Origin: Pokkaliibacter sp. MBI-7
Lineage (GTDB): Bacteria; Pseudomonadota; Gammaproteobacteria; Pseudomonadales; Balneatricaceae
Length of the DNA: 64,000 bases
Assembly (NCBI RefSeq): GCF_029846635.1
Contig: NZ_JARVTG010000001.1
Coordinates: 434,001-498,000 of the forward strand
Reading direction: 5' to 3'
Position numbers and translations under genes: made by a program. Shown here in pieces: positions 32,723 through 41,442 of this stretch; positions within the stretch are counted from its first letter, which is position 1, and each line of letters opens with the position of its first letter. The notes under the pieces were generated by a model. That model did not search any database. It saw only the letters and a program-made list of their open reading frames with translations, and was not told the origin of the DNA.

Positions 32723-34021
32723 CTAGCCACCGGCAAACAGCTGAATCAGCATGGTCGCCAGCACCAGCATCATCGCCCCACCGATACGGGAAGAAATCTG
32801 GGCAAAAGGCATCAGCGTCATGCGGCGACTGGTCGCCAGTACCGCCACATCTCCGGTGCCGCCCATGTTGGCCATGCACAGACCGGCAGTAATACTGGCC
32901 TCGATCGCATGGAAGCCCAGCAGATAGCCAATCAGCGCAGAGCCGACCACCGCACCGATAACCGTGACAAACACCAGCACCAGATAGGTCAGGGAGAAGG
33001 TGCTGATCAGCTCATCGATATTGGTATAAGCCACACCGATACCCACCAGCAGCGCCGGGGTAAAGTTCACCACCACAAACTGGAACCAGTGGGCCGCAGC
33101 CAGTTCGTAGCGACGGGGAATCAGACCCAGTACCTTGATCAGTGCAATGCACAGAATCATCAGGGCATAACTGTGCATGGGGATGAACTTGCTCAGCACC
33201 GCACCCAGCACAAACATAGAAGCACTAAGGAACAGACCAACGCCGAGAAACTGTGGATCAGCCTTCACGCTTTCGGTTTCATCGGCAGGCGCAAAGGTGG
33301 CACTGCGCATCAGCTGGCCGTTGCCGGTCAGGCCGGGGTAACGTTGCCCCAGACGGTGCAGCAGTCCGGCGGTAACGATGGCAATGGCATTGCCCATGGC
33401 CAGCGCCGGGACCATTTTCGACATCAGATCAGCAGCACTGGTCTGCATCGGGCCAGACATGATTTCCACCAGCGGCACAGCGCCAGCCCCCATGCCACCG
33501 CCCATGATGGGCAGGCCGATCAGAAACACCGCAGCCTTGAAGCCATAGCCCATCAGCATGCCAGCGATCCCCACGAACAGCAGGGCAAAGGCCACGCTGG
33601 CGATGATCACCGGGATATAGCGCAGGGCCGCTTTCTTCAGCAGATCGGTACTCATGCCGAATACCGAGCCGGTCACCAGACTGGCGATATAGAAGCCCAT
33701 AAAACCACCGGACTGCATGAAGTCACTGATGATCTTGCCGGAGCTGGCGGGCAACAGCTGATATTCAAAAAGGGCAGCGGCGCCGAAGATACTGACAATG
33801 GCACCACCACCTAAATAGGTGCGAACGACGGGCAGACGATCCCCCAGCGTATTGAGGGCAGTCCCGAGAATAAACATCAACGCCAGAGCGCCAACCATAC
33901 CGGCAGGCAGGCTGCCTTCGATGCTGGCGAACAGAATGCACGCTGCCATCAGCGCGAACATGATCCAGGGCATGCCGCCCACCTGTCGACCGGGGGCGAG
34001 TTTGGATACGAGTGCGTTCAT
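32723..34021 (-). CDS. 2-hydroxycarboxylate transporter (CitS/MaeN family)
   Basis: 432 residues, about 11 hydrophobic helices. The family's paired Gly-rich re-entrant loops are seen at FLIGLPIMGGGMGAGAVPLV and ITAGLCMANMGGTGDVAVLA. The family moves citrate, malate, lactate or oxaloacetate with sodium or by exchange. The ATG at 34021 has GGAGAGG upstream. It is the first gene of a minus-strand group: transporter, sensor kinase, regulator, oxaloacetate decarboxylase. This layout resembles cit/mae loci and supports a citrate or malate uptake role. Confidence 0.92.
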   Translation of the reverse strand: MNALVSKLAPGRQVGGMPWIMFALMAACILFASIEGSLPAGMVGALALMFILGTALNTLGDRLPVVRTYLGGGAIVSIFGAAALFEYQLLPASSGKIISDFMQSGGFMGFYIASLVTGSVFGMSTDLLKKAALRYIPVIIASVAFALLFVGIAGMLMGYGFKAAVFLIGLPIMGGGMGAGAVPLVEIMSGPMQTSAADLMSKMVPALAMGNAIAIVTAGLLHRLGQRYPGLTGNGQLMRSATFAPADETESVKADPQFLGVGLFLSASMFVLGAVLSKFIPMHSYALMILCIALIKVLGLIPRRYELAAAHWFQFVVVNFTPALLVGIGVAYTNIDELISTFSLTYLVLVFVTVIGAVVGSALIGYLLGFHAIEASITAGLCMANMGGTGDVAVLATSRRMTLMPFAQISSRIGGAMMLVLATMLIQLFAGG

Positions 34022-34327
34022 AGCCTCTCCTGTTTTTGGAATTGTTATCTGCTGGAATCGTGACTGAACCGTCCGTGGTGTCTGGTAGAGCGACCAGACA
34101 CGGTCAGGGGCTCCATATGCCCCTGCGCAGGGCCGACAAATTATCAGGAGAGCAGGCTGAGCGCGCGCCGTTCGCGGCTTGGCGCCATAAACGCCTTTAT
34201 GTCCATTAAATCCACGCCAAAAGAGTGGTGGAAAAACAGCGCTGACGGGGGCATCACACCATCCCCGTACAGACGATTAGACAGTGCTTTTCAGCATTGG
34301 ATAAAGCTCACGGCAGAGCACGAGCAC

Positions 34328-34387
34328 GAAGGCGAAGGCGAAGGCGAAGGCGAAGGCGAAGGCGAAGGCGAAGGCGAAGGCGAAGGC
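34328..34387 (+). repeat. Hexanucleotide microsatellite (GAAGGC)10
   Basis: Ten perfect head-to-tail copies, 60 bp, 220 bp upstream of the aldehyde dehydrogenase ATG. Perfect short repeats of this kind gain and lose copies by replication slippage. Confidence 0.97.
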
Positions 34388-34399
34388 CAGCGTTGCAAA

Positions 34400-34411
34400 A
34401 TTGCATGCAAT
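34400..34411. promoter_or_regulatory. Palindrome ATTGCATGCAAT, possible GntR-type operator
   Basis: Perfect 12-bp palindrome just after the microsatellite, followed by the similar half site ATACAAT. Many FadR-subfamily GntR regulators bind short AT-flanked palindromes. The GntR gene at 36599-37258, next but one downstream, is a natural candidate binder. Confidence 0.35.
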
Positions 34412-34606
34412 ATACAATTATGACCGCACTTTTTTGGGTCATCGCCGCTTTCCCGACCCGGCTATGCTGGGCGACGGCTGCCAGCATCATTGATCAGGGT
34501 CGGCTCATCGTCATCTTAACCGTCGCGATCCATCATCGCCGCTTGATAGTCACGGCGCTGATGCCCATGGAACTGAAATTATTCATTTGTCACAGGAGCG
34601 TATCTG

Positions 34607-36193
34607 ATGCGGGCGTTATCCCCCCAACAACTGATCAATGGCCAGTGGACCAGCTCAGGTACTGAGGTGTTTTCCGCACTCAACCCGGCGACCCACAATC
34701 CGCTGCCCGAGTCCTTTTTTGAAGCGACCGAAGCCGAGCTGAACAGTGCTGTGGCCGTCGCTGGTGAAGCCTTCGAGATTCTGCAGGAATACGGCTACAG
34801 CGAGCGTGCCGCGTTGTTGGACTGCATTGCCGACAAACTGGCAGCCCATCAGGCCGTCATTGTTCAGCGCGCCATGCAGGAAACAGGTCTGCCAGAAGGC
34901 CGCCTGAACGGTGAAATGGGCCGCACCTGTAATCAGCTGCGTATGTTTGCCGGCGTCCTGCGTGCTGGCGACTGGCTGCACCTTACCCTCGACTCGGCAT
35001 TGCCAGAGCGCCAGCCACCCCGCCCGGATATCCGCCTGATGCCTGTACCGCTGGGGCCAGTGGCCGTGTTTGGTGCCAGTAACTTCCCGCTGGCCTTCTC
35101 CACTGCCGGTGGCGACACCGCGTCAGCACTGGCGGCAGGCTGCCCGGTGATCGTCAAGGGCCATCCGGCACATCCCGGCACGGCCGCACTGGTCGCAGAA
35201 GTGATTGCCGAAGCCCTGGCCGAAAGTGAAATGCCTGCAGGCTGCTTCGCCCTGTTACAGGGCCGTTCGCCCGCGCTGTCACAGAAACTGGTTGCCCACC
35301 CTGGTATCAAGGCCGTCGGCTTTACCGGCTCGCTAAAAGTAGGCCGCATTCTGTTTGACATTGCCTGTCAGCGGCCAGAGCCCATTCCGTTCTACGGTGA
35401 GCTGGGCAGTAGCAACCCGGTCTTCCTGCTTAGCCATGCACTGGGTTTGCGCGGTGAGGCCATCGCTCAGGATTTCGTCGCCTCCCTGACGCTGGGCTGT
35501 GGCCAGTTCTGCACCAACCCCGGCTTGCTGATTGCAGTAAAAGGCGAGGCACTGGAGCAGTTGAAAACACAGCTGCAGGCGCTGATCCCGGCTCAGCCCT
35601 GGCAAACCATGCTGACCCCTGCCATTGCCGCCAACTACGAGCAGCAACTGGCCAGCCTGAAACTGCAGCAGGGAGTGGAAGTGCTGGCCGAAGCCCGGCC
35701 CGGCCACCCCGATCAGTCCCATGGCCATGCCTGCATACTGCGCACTTCGGCATGCGACTGGCTGGCTAACCCTCATCTGGAAGAAGAAATCTTTGGCCCC
35801 TGCAGCCTGCTGGTGGAGTGCGACAGCCACAAACAGATGCTGCAGGTCGCCCGCCGCCTGAGTGGCCACCTGACGGCGACCCTGCAGGGTGAAACCGCTG
35901 ACCAGCAGGAAGCACAGCCGCTGGTACGCATTCTGATGAACCGGGTCGGCCGGCTGCTGTACAACGGCTATCCCACCGGCGTGGAAGTGTGTCATGGCAT
36001 GCAGCATGGCGGCCCTTACCCGGCAGCGACCGACAGTCGCAGCACCTCGGTAGGCGCCAGTGCCATCCAGCGTTTTGTACGCCCGGTATGTCTGCAGAAT
36101 CTGCCCGATGGCTTATTGCCTGTGGCCCTGAAGGCGAGCAATCCACTCAATACCAGCCGCACGGTGGATGGCCAGCTGAAGGTGACTGACTGA
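34607..36193 (+). CDS. NADP-dependent aldehyde dehydrogenase, alpha-ketoglutaric semialdehyde dehydrogenase type
   Basis: 528 residues, the longer form typical of KGSADH and fatty-aldehyde enzymes. The nucleotide-binding region is PVPLGPVAVFGASNFPLAFS, the general base is Glu265 (FYGELGSSNPVF) and the catalytic Cys is Cys302 (GCGQFCTNPG). KGSADH oxidises 2-oxoglutarate semialdehyde to 2-oxoglutarate in sugar-acid and hydroxyproline breakdown; the exact aldehyde here is not proven. The ATG has AGGAG eight bases upstream. A GntR regulator gene follows, suggesting local substrate-induced control. Confidence 0.88.
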   Translation: MRALSPQQLINGQWTSSGTEVFSALNPATHNPLPESFFEATEAELNSAVAVAGEAFEILQEYGYSERAALLDCIADKLAAHQAVIVQRAMQETGLPEGRLNGEMGRTCNQLRMFAGVLRAGDWLHLTLDSALPERQPPRPDIRLMPVPLGPVAVFGASNFPLAFSTAGGDTASALAAGCPVIVKGHPAHPGTAALVAEVIAEALAESEMPAGCFALLQGRSPALSQKLVAHPGIKAVGFTGSLKVGRILFDIACQRPEPIPFYGELGSSNPVFLLSHALGLRGEAIAQDFVASLTLGCGQFCTNPGLLIAVKGEALEQLKTQLQALIPAQPWQTMLTPAIAANYEQQLASLKLQQGVEVLAEARPGHPDQSHGHACILRTSACDWLANPHLEEEIFGPCSLLVECDSHKQMLQVARRLSGHLTATLQGETADQQEAQPLVRILMNRVGRLLYNGYPTGVEVCHGMQHGGPYPAATDSRSTSVGASAIQRFVRPVCLQNLPDGLLPVALKASNPLNTSRTVDGQLKVTD

Positions 36194-36598
36194 TCACCCC
36201 GTGACGTCTGGCATCAATCCTGCTTGTTGACAGGCACCGCGACCCTCTCCTCCCCGGTCTGCCAGTGCAGGCCGGTGGAGCGTGGAGTGATGATGCAAAT
36301 ATGAAGAGATAAAGGTCATCCGCGGTGCAACCCGGGCTGCGGATCATCCACCCAAAGGAGCAGCCGTTTGCCATCACCGGCAAAATGCACCACACTTGCA
36401 GCCTGCGCAGCGATGCCAGAGCAACCTGCGAGACAAGAATAAAAGCTGCCGATGAAGTGACGAACGCCCGCCATATGCCCGGTTATCCGACTGACGCGTA
36501 TCGCGGGTTCGCTATATCAGGCACAGCAACCGACTGACAACCGATGGTGCTCCCCGTGCTGAAGTACGCGCACCCTCTCTGCTACACACAAGAGAACT
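36194..36598 (+). other. Intergenic region before the GntR gene
   Basis: 405 bp without a supported gene. No clear terminator after the aldehyde dehydrogenase. The related strings CAACCGACTGACAACCG near 36527 form a short direct repeat (CAACCGA-CTGA-CAACCGA) that could be a regulator site. Confidence 0.4.
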
Positions 36599-37258
36599 AT
36601 GGCCAAACCCGTTCCCGTTCATAAGACCCGTACCCAGCTGGTAGCCGAAATCCTGCAGGATCGTATTCTCAGTGGCGATATACCGGCAGGCACCGCGTTA
36701 CGTCAGGATGCTCTGGCCAAGGAACTGAACGTCAGCCGCATCCCCGTCCGCGAAGCGTTGCTGTTGCTGGAAGCGCAGGGGCTGGTGGAGTTTGAGCCAC
36801 ACAAGGGTGCGACCGTTTCCGAGCTGTCGGTTGAACACATTCATGAGCTGTTCAGTCTGCGCGCAGTGCTGGAAAGCCATATTCTGGCCAAAGCCATCCC
36901 CAATATGACGACGGATACCTTCCGTCAGGCAGAAGTCATCCTCACCGCCTTCGACCATGCCCTGAATACCGGTACCCAGATTGAGAGCTGGAGCAGCCTC
37001 AATCAGGAGTTTCACGCGACGCTTTACGCGCCAGCCAATCAACCACTTTCCATGGAAGTGATTGCCAGCCTGAATATGCGCAGTGACCGTTATATTCGCC
37101 TGCAGCTGGTGCTCACCGAAGGGATCGTCAAAGCCGAGCGGGAACACCAGCGCCTGCTGGATCTGTGCCGTGAGGGCAACATCGAAGAAGCCGTCAGCCT
37201 GCTGCAGCGCCATATCATCGAAGCGGGCGAAGCCATCGAATTTCTGCTGCGCAAGTAA
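36599..37258 (+). CDS. GntR-family transcriptional regulator, FadR subfamily (FCD)
   Basis: 219 residues. The N-terminal winged helix-turn-helix has the family pattern LQDRILSGDIPAGTALRQDA, followed by LNVSRIPVREALLLLEAQGL. The C-terminal FCD ligand domain includes the metal-binding His of LNQEFHATLYAPANQ and HIIEAGEAIEFLL. Such proteins usually repress catabolic genes and release DNA when an acid metabolite binds. The neighbouring aldehyde dehydrogenase gene is a likely target. Confidence 0.92.
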   Translation: MAKPVPVHKTRTQLVAEILQDRILSGDIPAGTALRQDALAKELNVSRIPVREALLLLEAQGLVEFEPHKGATVSELSVEHIHELFSLRAVLESHILAKAIPNMTTDTFRQAEVILTAFDHALNTGTQIESWSSLNQEFHATLYAPANQPLSMEVIASLNMRSDRYIRLQLVLTEGIVKAEREHQRLLDLCREGNIEEAVSLLQRHIIEAGEAIEFLLRK

Positions 37259-37522
37259 GCCTCCCCTGCTGATCTGCCCCACCGGTCACATCGCAGCAGG
37301 TCTGCGATGTGAACACCCAGCAGGCCCGTAACCTGCCCTTCTCAGCACCTCAGATCAAGGCCGCTTCCGCCTGCCATGACAGCGCAGACCGGGCGTCACG
37401 GGTACGCTCAGACCACCCGGGCGAATAGAAACAATTTGATAAACTGCTTACACTTCGGGGTCGGATGGTCTAGTCTATTGCGCTGGATTTGTGGCACTCC
37501 ACCAGACAAGTAAGGTAAGGAA

Positions 37523-38245
37523 ATGCATACGGCGTTCAGATTCGCCATCGGTTTAGTACTCATCATGGTCAGCGGCCTCAGTCAGGCCACCGACAAGCTG
37601 TTCCAGCCTACCGACAGTTTCACCCGTTTTTTCCGGGATTTAAGTCAGGCCATTGAAAAGCAGGACAGGGAAGCGGTGATGGCACTGGTTGCCGATAACT
37701 TCCGCTATGAACGCGATCCTGATGGTATCTTCAGCAAACAGAGCAGTGGCAAGGACAATTTTGCCCGGGTCTTCCTGCCTTCACCGGTGCCTGAAGGCTA
37801 CAAGAAGCAAATCTGGCAAAACCTGCGCTCCAGCGTCAGCCCGCGCCTATTGTTCTCCACGCAGTGGGGCGTCTGCCCGGCACCGCTGCCAGCACTGGAA
37901 GATATTCGCGCCCATACTGACCTGCACTATCTGGCCAGTATCGACAAGGGCAATGTGCGGCTGCGCGCGGCGCCCAGCCTGCAGTCGGCGGTACTGGACG
38001 AAGTCAGCAATGCCGATGTGATGGTGGTGGGCTCCGACAGCGGTGAGCCGCTGGCACTGTCGCCCAAGGCCAATATTCTGACCTCAGCACCCGATCTCTG
38101 GCTGAAGGTACAGTTCAACCACCTCAATGAAGCCTACGTGCATTCCTCACTGGTGAGCTTCTGGGAGCTGCCGCGTTTCTGCTTCGCACAGGAGAAAGGC
38201 GAATGGCGTCTGGCGGCATTTGTGAATGGCCAGCGCTCCCAGTAA
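37523..38245 (+). CDS. Exported SH3-like domain protein, unknown function
   Basis: 240 residues. A signal peptide (FRFAIGLVLIMVSGLSQA) is followed by an NTF2-like or SnoaL-like segment (RDLSQAIEKQDREAVMALVA) and a bacterial SH3-like unit (GNVRLRAAPSLQSAVLDEVS) that usually binds peptidoglycan or ligands. Periplasmic. Two Cys residues (WGVCPAP and RFCFAQ) may pair. The ATG has GGTAAGG upstream. Function unknown; the combination suggests envelope maintenance. Confidence 0.8.
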   Translation: MHTAFRFAIGLVLIMVSGLSQATDKLFQPTDSFTRFFRDLSQAIEKQDREAVMALVADNFRYERDPDGIFSKQSSGKDNFARVFLPSPVPEGYKKQIWQNLRSSVSPRLLFSTQWGVCPAPLPALEDIRAHTDLHYLASIDKGNVRLRAAPSLQSAVLDEVSNADVMVVGSDSGEPLALSPKANILTSAPDLWLKVQFNHLNEAYVHSSLVSFWELPRFCFAQEKGEWRLAAFVNGQRSQ

Positions 38246-38298
38246 CAACATGAAAGTGAACGTGGTGTGATCTGAGCACACGGCATTCCCCGCTAAAC

Positions 38299-38327
38299 AA
38301 AAAGGTCAGCACCCGGCTGACCTTTTT
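38299..38327. terminator. Bidirectional intrinsic terminator
   Basis: AAAAAGGTCAGC / GCTGACCTTTTT with loop ACCCG, between two convergent genes. Confidence 0.9.
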
Positions 38328-38352
38328 GCTTCTGGTGCTGAACGCCAGCTAA

Positions 38353-39522
38353 CTACGCCCGGTTGTGCAGCACGTGTGCAAAAGGGCCGGCAGCCAGAAT
38401 AATCACAGCCACCACGCCCAGTGCCAGTGCCAGCCCCATCAGCTCCGACAGAAAGCCAATCAGCGGCGGCCCCGCCAGAAAACCGGTGTAGCCCGAGGTT
38501 GCAACCGCGGCAATGCCATTACCTGCCGACATACCCGGCACCCGGCCTGCCGCACTGAACACCAGCGGCACGATATTGGCCAGCCTAATCCCCACGCAGG
38601 CAAAACCCACCATGGCCAGCAAAGGCTCGGCAAACAGCAGACCCACCACCAGCCCTGCAGAGGCAATCACGGCACTGCAGCGCATCAGGTTGACCGGACC
38701 AAGACGGCGGGTCCAGTAATCCCCCGACAGTCGCCCCGCGGCCATGGCAATGGAGAACGCAGCAAACCCCATGGCCGCGGTACTGGCACTGGTGCCCAGC
38801 ACGGAGCTGAGATACACCCCGGTCCAGTCCGCCATCGCACCTTCCGCCATCAGCGCACCGAAGGCGAGCAGTCCCAGCGCCAGTACCGGCTTGCTGGGCA
38901 GGGAAAAGGTATGGCCCCCCGCCGCTTCCGGCGCATTGTGCAGGAAGTAGCGAAACGCCAGCAGGCAAAGAGCGGCGATCAGAACAATCATCAGGGTGAT
39001 ATGCAGCTGCGAGGACACGCCCAGTGCCAGCAGGCCGCCGCCGATCAAAGCGCCGGTCAGGCCGCCCAGACTGAAAAAGCCGTGAAAGGACGACATGATG
39101 GCCCGGCCGAAATCCTTCTCTACCCGCACCGCCTCGGCATTCATGGAGACATCCATCCCGCTGCTACAAGCACCGAACACAAACAGGGCCGCCGCCAGCT
39201 GGACGAAACTGTCGGCATGGGTTGGCAGATAAAGAGCAAGGCAGAACGCCAGCGAACTGATGCTGCACACCCGCTTGCCACCCACCTTGCCGGTCAGCCA
39301 GCCACAGAGCGGCATGGCACTGATGGCACCGATGGCCATAAAGAACAGCGCCAGCCCCAGCTCACCATCACTAAGACCGATGCGCTGCTGTACCAGCGGA
39401 ATGTGCGGCACCCAGGAGGAGAAAATCACTCCACAGGCAAAGAAGACAAAAGCGACGGCAACACGGGCACGGCGCACGGCCGGATCGACTCCGGCGGCGA
39501 AACTGGCGGATAACTGCGACAC
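38353..39522 (-). CDS. Major facilitator superfamily transporter (YbjJ-like)
   Basis: 389 residues, 12 predicted helices; FVFFACGVIFSSWVPHIPLV begins TM1, and the loop signature GWLTGKVGGKRV follows TM2. The GTG start at 39522 has GGAGAGG six bases upstream, better than the longer in-frame GTG at 39537. Substrate unknown; YbjJ-type carriers are poorly characterised. It is monocistronic and shares a terminator with the convergent SH3-protein gene. Confidence 0.85.
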   Translation of the reverse strand: MSQLSASFAAGVDPAVRRARVAVAFVFFACGVIFSSWVPHIPLVQQRIGLSDGELGLALFFMAIGAISAMPLCGWLTGKVGGKRVCSISSLAFCLALYLPTHADSFVQLAAALFVFGACSSGMDVSMNAEAVRVEKDFGRAIMSSFHGFFSLGGLTGALIGGGLLALGVSSQLHITLMIVLIAALCLLAFRYFLHNAPEAAGGHTFSLPSKPVLALGLLAFGALMAEGAMADWTGVYLSSVLGTSASTAAMGFAAFSIAMAAGRLSGDYWTRRLGPVNLMRCSAVIASAGLVVGLLFAEPLLAMVGFACVGIRLANIVPLVFSAAGRVPGMSAGNGIAAVATSGYTGFLAGPPLIGFLSELMGLALALGVVAVIILAAGPFAHVLHNRA

Positions 39523-39617
39523 GATGAACCTCTCCACGACGGGAAAGTGCGGGTTTATGGCATGAAGGTGCCACTCTAGTGTCAGACCCGCTCAGGTTCA
39601 AGGCATAGCGTAGCGAC

Positions 39618-39941
39618 TTACCAGCGTACTTTGCCCAGCAACATGTCCCTGAACATCACAAAGTCGCCAAACAGGCTCCACAGTGGGTAGGTAAAGGTCG
39701 CCGGGCGGTTTTTCTCGAAAAAGAAATGCCCCAGCCAGGCAAAGCCATAACCTGCCAGCGGCACCAGCCACAACCAGCTCCACTGCTGACTGAACAGGCA
39801 GTAGCCCAGCAGCATCAGTACGCAGCTGGTGCCCGCAAAATGCAGACGGCGACACACCGGATCGGCGTGCTGGCTGAGATAGAACGGGTAGAAATCAGTA
39901 AAACGCTGGAAACGGTCGGCACGCTGATGGAGCGGATTCAT
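39618..39941 (-). CDS. Mpo1-like / DUF962 membrane protein
   Basis: 107 residues matching the DUF962 family (bacterial relatives of yeast Mpo1, a 2-hydroxy fatty acid dioxygenase). Conserved points are FYLSQHADPVCRRLHFAGTS near the N-terminus and GHFFFEKNRPATFTYPLWSL near the C-terminus, with two hydrophobic helices between. The His residues would bind iron in Mpo1. The ATG at 39941 follows GGGGAAAA; the frame continuing to 40040 is rejected because the family starts at MNPLHQRADRF. Confidence 0.85.
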   Translation of the reverse strand: MNPLHQRADRFQRFTDFYPFYLSQHADPVCRRLHFAGTSCVLMLLGYCLFSQQWSWLWLVPLAGYGFAWLGHFFFEKNRPATFTYPLWSLFGDFVMFRDMLLGKVRW

Positions 39942-40229
39942 ATTATTGTTTTCCCCGAGCAGCAGAACGACACAGGCAGGCTGTGCCAAAGACACCTGGC
40001 GGGCAGCCCCCCTGCCTGCATACAAGTGACTTCGGTTCACCTTAGCACATCACCTGACCAATGGTGGAAGGCAGCGCTGGTCAGCTGCTAGACCTTTGGT
40101 CTCAAAGCGAAAGTTATCCTTTGCAGGCTAGAATGGCGGGAGATCGGTCTGCGTCCTGATTGACAGCAATGCCTGCGACGCTTCCCCTGCTGATCGACAA
40201 CAATAACAACCGCCCTGAGGAGAGAGTGT

Positions 40230-41423
40230 GTGGCTTACTCCACCCAAGCCTGGAAAGTGGTTTTCGCCGGGATCTGTAGTCTGATCCTCACTGTGGGTCT
40301 GGCCCGCTTCGCCTACACGCCGATGTTGGCCGTCATGCGTGACCAGACCTGGCTGACCGAAGTGGCCGGTGGCTGGCTGGCGACCTTCAACTATGCGGGC
40401 TATATGTCCGGTGCCCTGCTGGCTGCCACCATCAAACGCCTCGATATCAAGTTTCAGCTTTACCGTCTGGGGTTGCTGGCCGCCCTGCTCAGCACCGCCG
40501 CCATGGGCATGACAGACAATGTGATTACCTGGGGCATCCTGCGCTATATCAGCGGCATGAGCAGTGTCGCTGGCCTGCTGATCAGCTCCGGGCTGGTGCT
40601 GAACTGGCTGCTGCAACACAACCAGCGTCTGGAACTGGGCATTCACTTTGCCGGCATGGGGCTGGGTATTGTGGTGTCCGGGCTGGCTGTCGCGGCCCTG
40701 CTGCCACTGCTGCACTGGGGCGAGCTATGGCTGGCACTGGGTGTGCTGGGCATTGTGTTCTTCATTCCGGCGTGGAGCTGGATGCCGATGCCGGTCACGC
40801 TGGACAGCCGCCAGCATCAGCAAACCTCTGCCGCCCCCGAACGGCGCTGGATGCTGCTGATGATCGCCAGCTACTTCTGTGCCGGCTTTGGCTATGTGAT
40901 CAGTGCGACCTTTATTGTCGAGATGGCAGAACAACCTTCAGCGCAGGTGGGCAGTGGCAGTCTGATATGGATTGTGGTGGGGCTGGCAGCAACACCGGCC
41001 GCCTTTATCTGGGATCAGCTCAACCGCCGTCTGGGGGATATTCCTACCCTGATGCTGGCCTATCTGCTGCAGATCATTTCCATCATGCTGCCGGTTTTCA
41101 GCCAGTCACTGCCCGCCTATCTGCTCTGCGCCGTCCTCTATGGCGTCACCTTTATGGGCATTGTCAGCCTGACCCTGACCCTGATTGGCCGCTGTTACCC
41201 TGCCAATCCGGCCAAGGCCATGGCCCGTCTGACCCTGAGTTATGGCGCTGCGCAGATTATCGCGCCGGCCATCACCGGCTATATTGCCGCGGCAACCGGT
41301 CAGTACAGTGGCGCGCTGTGGATGGCCGCCGCAATGATGACCCTCGGTATCGGCCTGCTGGTGATGCTGCACCGGGTCAGCCCTCTGCATACCGGCGCCA
41401 GCATCGTGCGCACCAGCCAGTGA
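40230..41423 (+). CDS. YbfB/YjiJ-family MFS transporter
   Basis: 397 residues with 12 hydrophobic helices. The N-terminal VVFAGICSLILTVGLARFAY and the YTPML after it are the YbfB/YjiJ signature. GTG start with AGGAG seven bases upstream. Divergent from the DUF962 gene. Substrate unknown. The 3' end lies 19 bp from the convergent HD-GYP gene without a clear terminator. Confidence 0.88.
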   Translation: MAYSTQAWKVVFAGICSLILTVGLARFAYTPMLAVMRDQTWLTEVAGGWLATFNYAGYMSGALLAATIKRLDIKFQLYRLGLLAALLSTAAMGMTDNVITWGILRYISGMSSVAGLLISSGLVLNWLLQHNQRLELGIHFAGMGLGIVVSGLAVAALLPLLHWGELWLALGVLGIVFFIPAWSWMPMPVTLDSRQHQQTSAAPERRWMLLMIASYFCAGFGYVISATFIVEMAEQPSAQVGSGSLIWIVVGLAATPAAFIWDQLNRRLGDIPTLMLAYLLQIISIMLPVFSQSLPAYLLCAVLYGVTFMGIVSLTLTLIGRCYPANPAKAMARLTLSYGAAQIIAPAITGYIAAATGQYSGALWMAAAMMTLGIGLLVMLHRVSPLHTGASIVRTSQ

Positions 41424-41442
41424 ACGGCTTCCGTGCCGGCAT

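Larger units (their letters stand above)
34022..34606. other. Divergent intergenic region with hexanucleotide repeat
   Basis: 585 bp between the 2HCT transporter and the aldehyde dehydrogenase. It holds the GAAGGC repeat (34328-34387) and a palindrome at 34400-34411. The open frame at 34199-34423, which would encode a Gly-Glu repeat, has no ribosome site and is not annotated. Confidence 0.55.

Noticed and set aside
32600..33814. Long plus-strand frame (404 residues) opposite the 2HCT transporter
   Set aside because: It is antisense to a clear transporter gene; its His/Gln-rich composition is typical of the reverse complement of membrane-protein codons.
34199..34423. Small gene encoding a Gly-Glu repeat protein through the GAAGGC array
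   Set aside because: No ribosome site and no conserved sequence outside the repeat; the frame is open because the hexamer cannot give stops.
38365..39513. 382-residue plus-strand frame opposite the YbjJ-like MFS gene
   Set aside because: Antisense shadow of a transporter with the same His/Gln/Arg-rich bias; no ribosome site or family.
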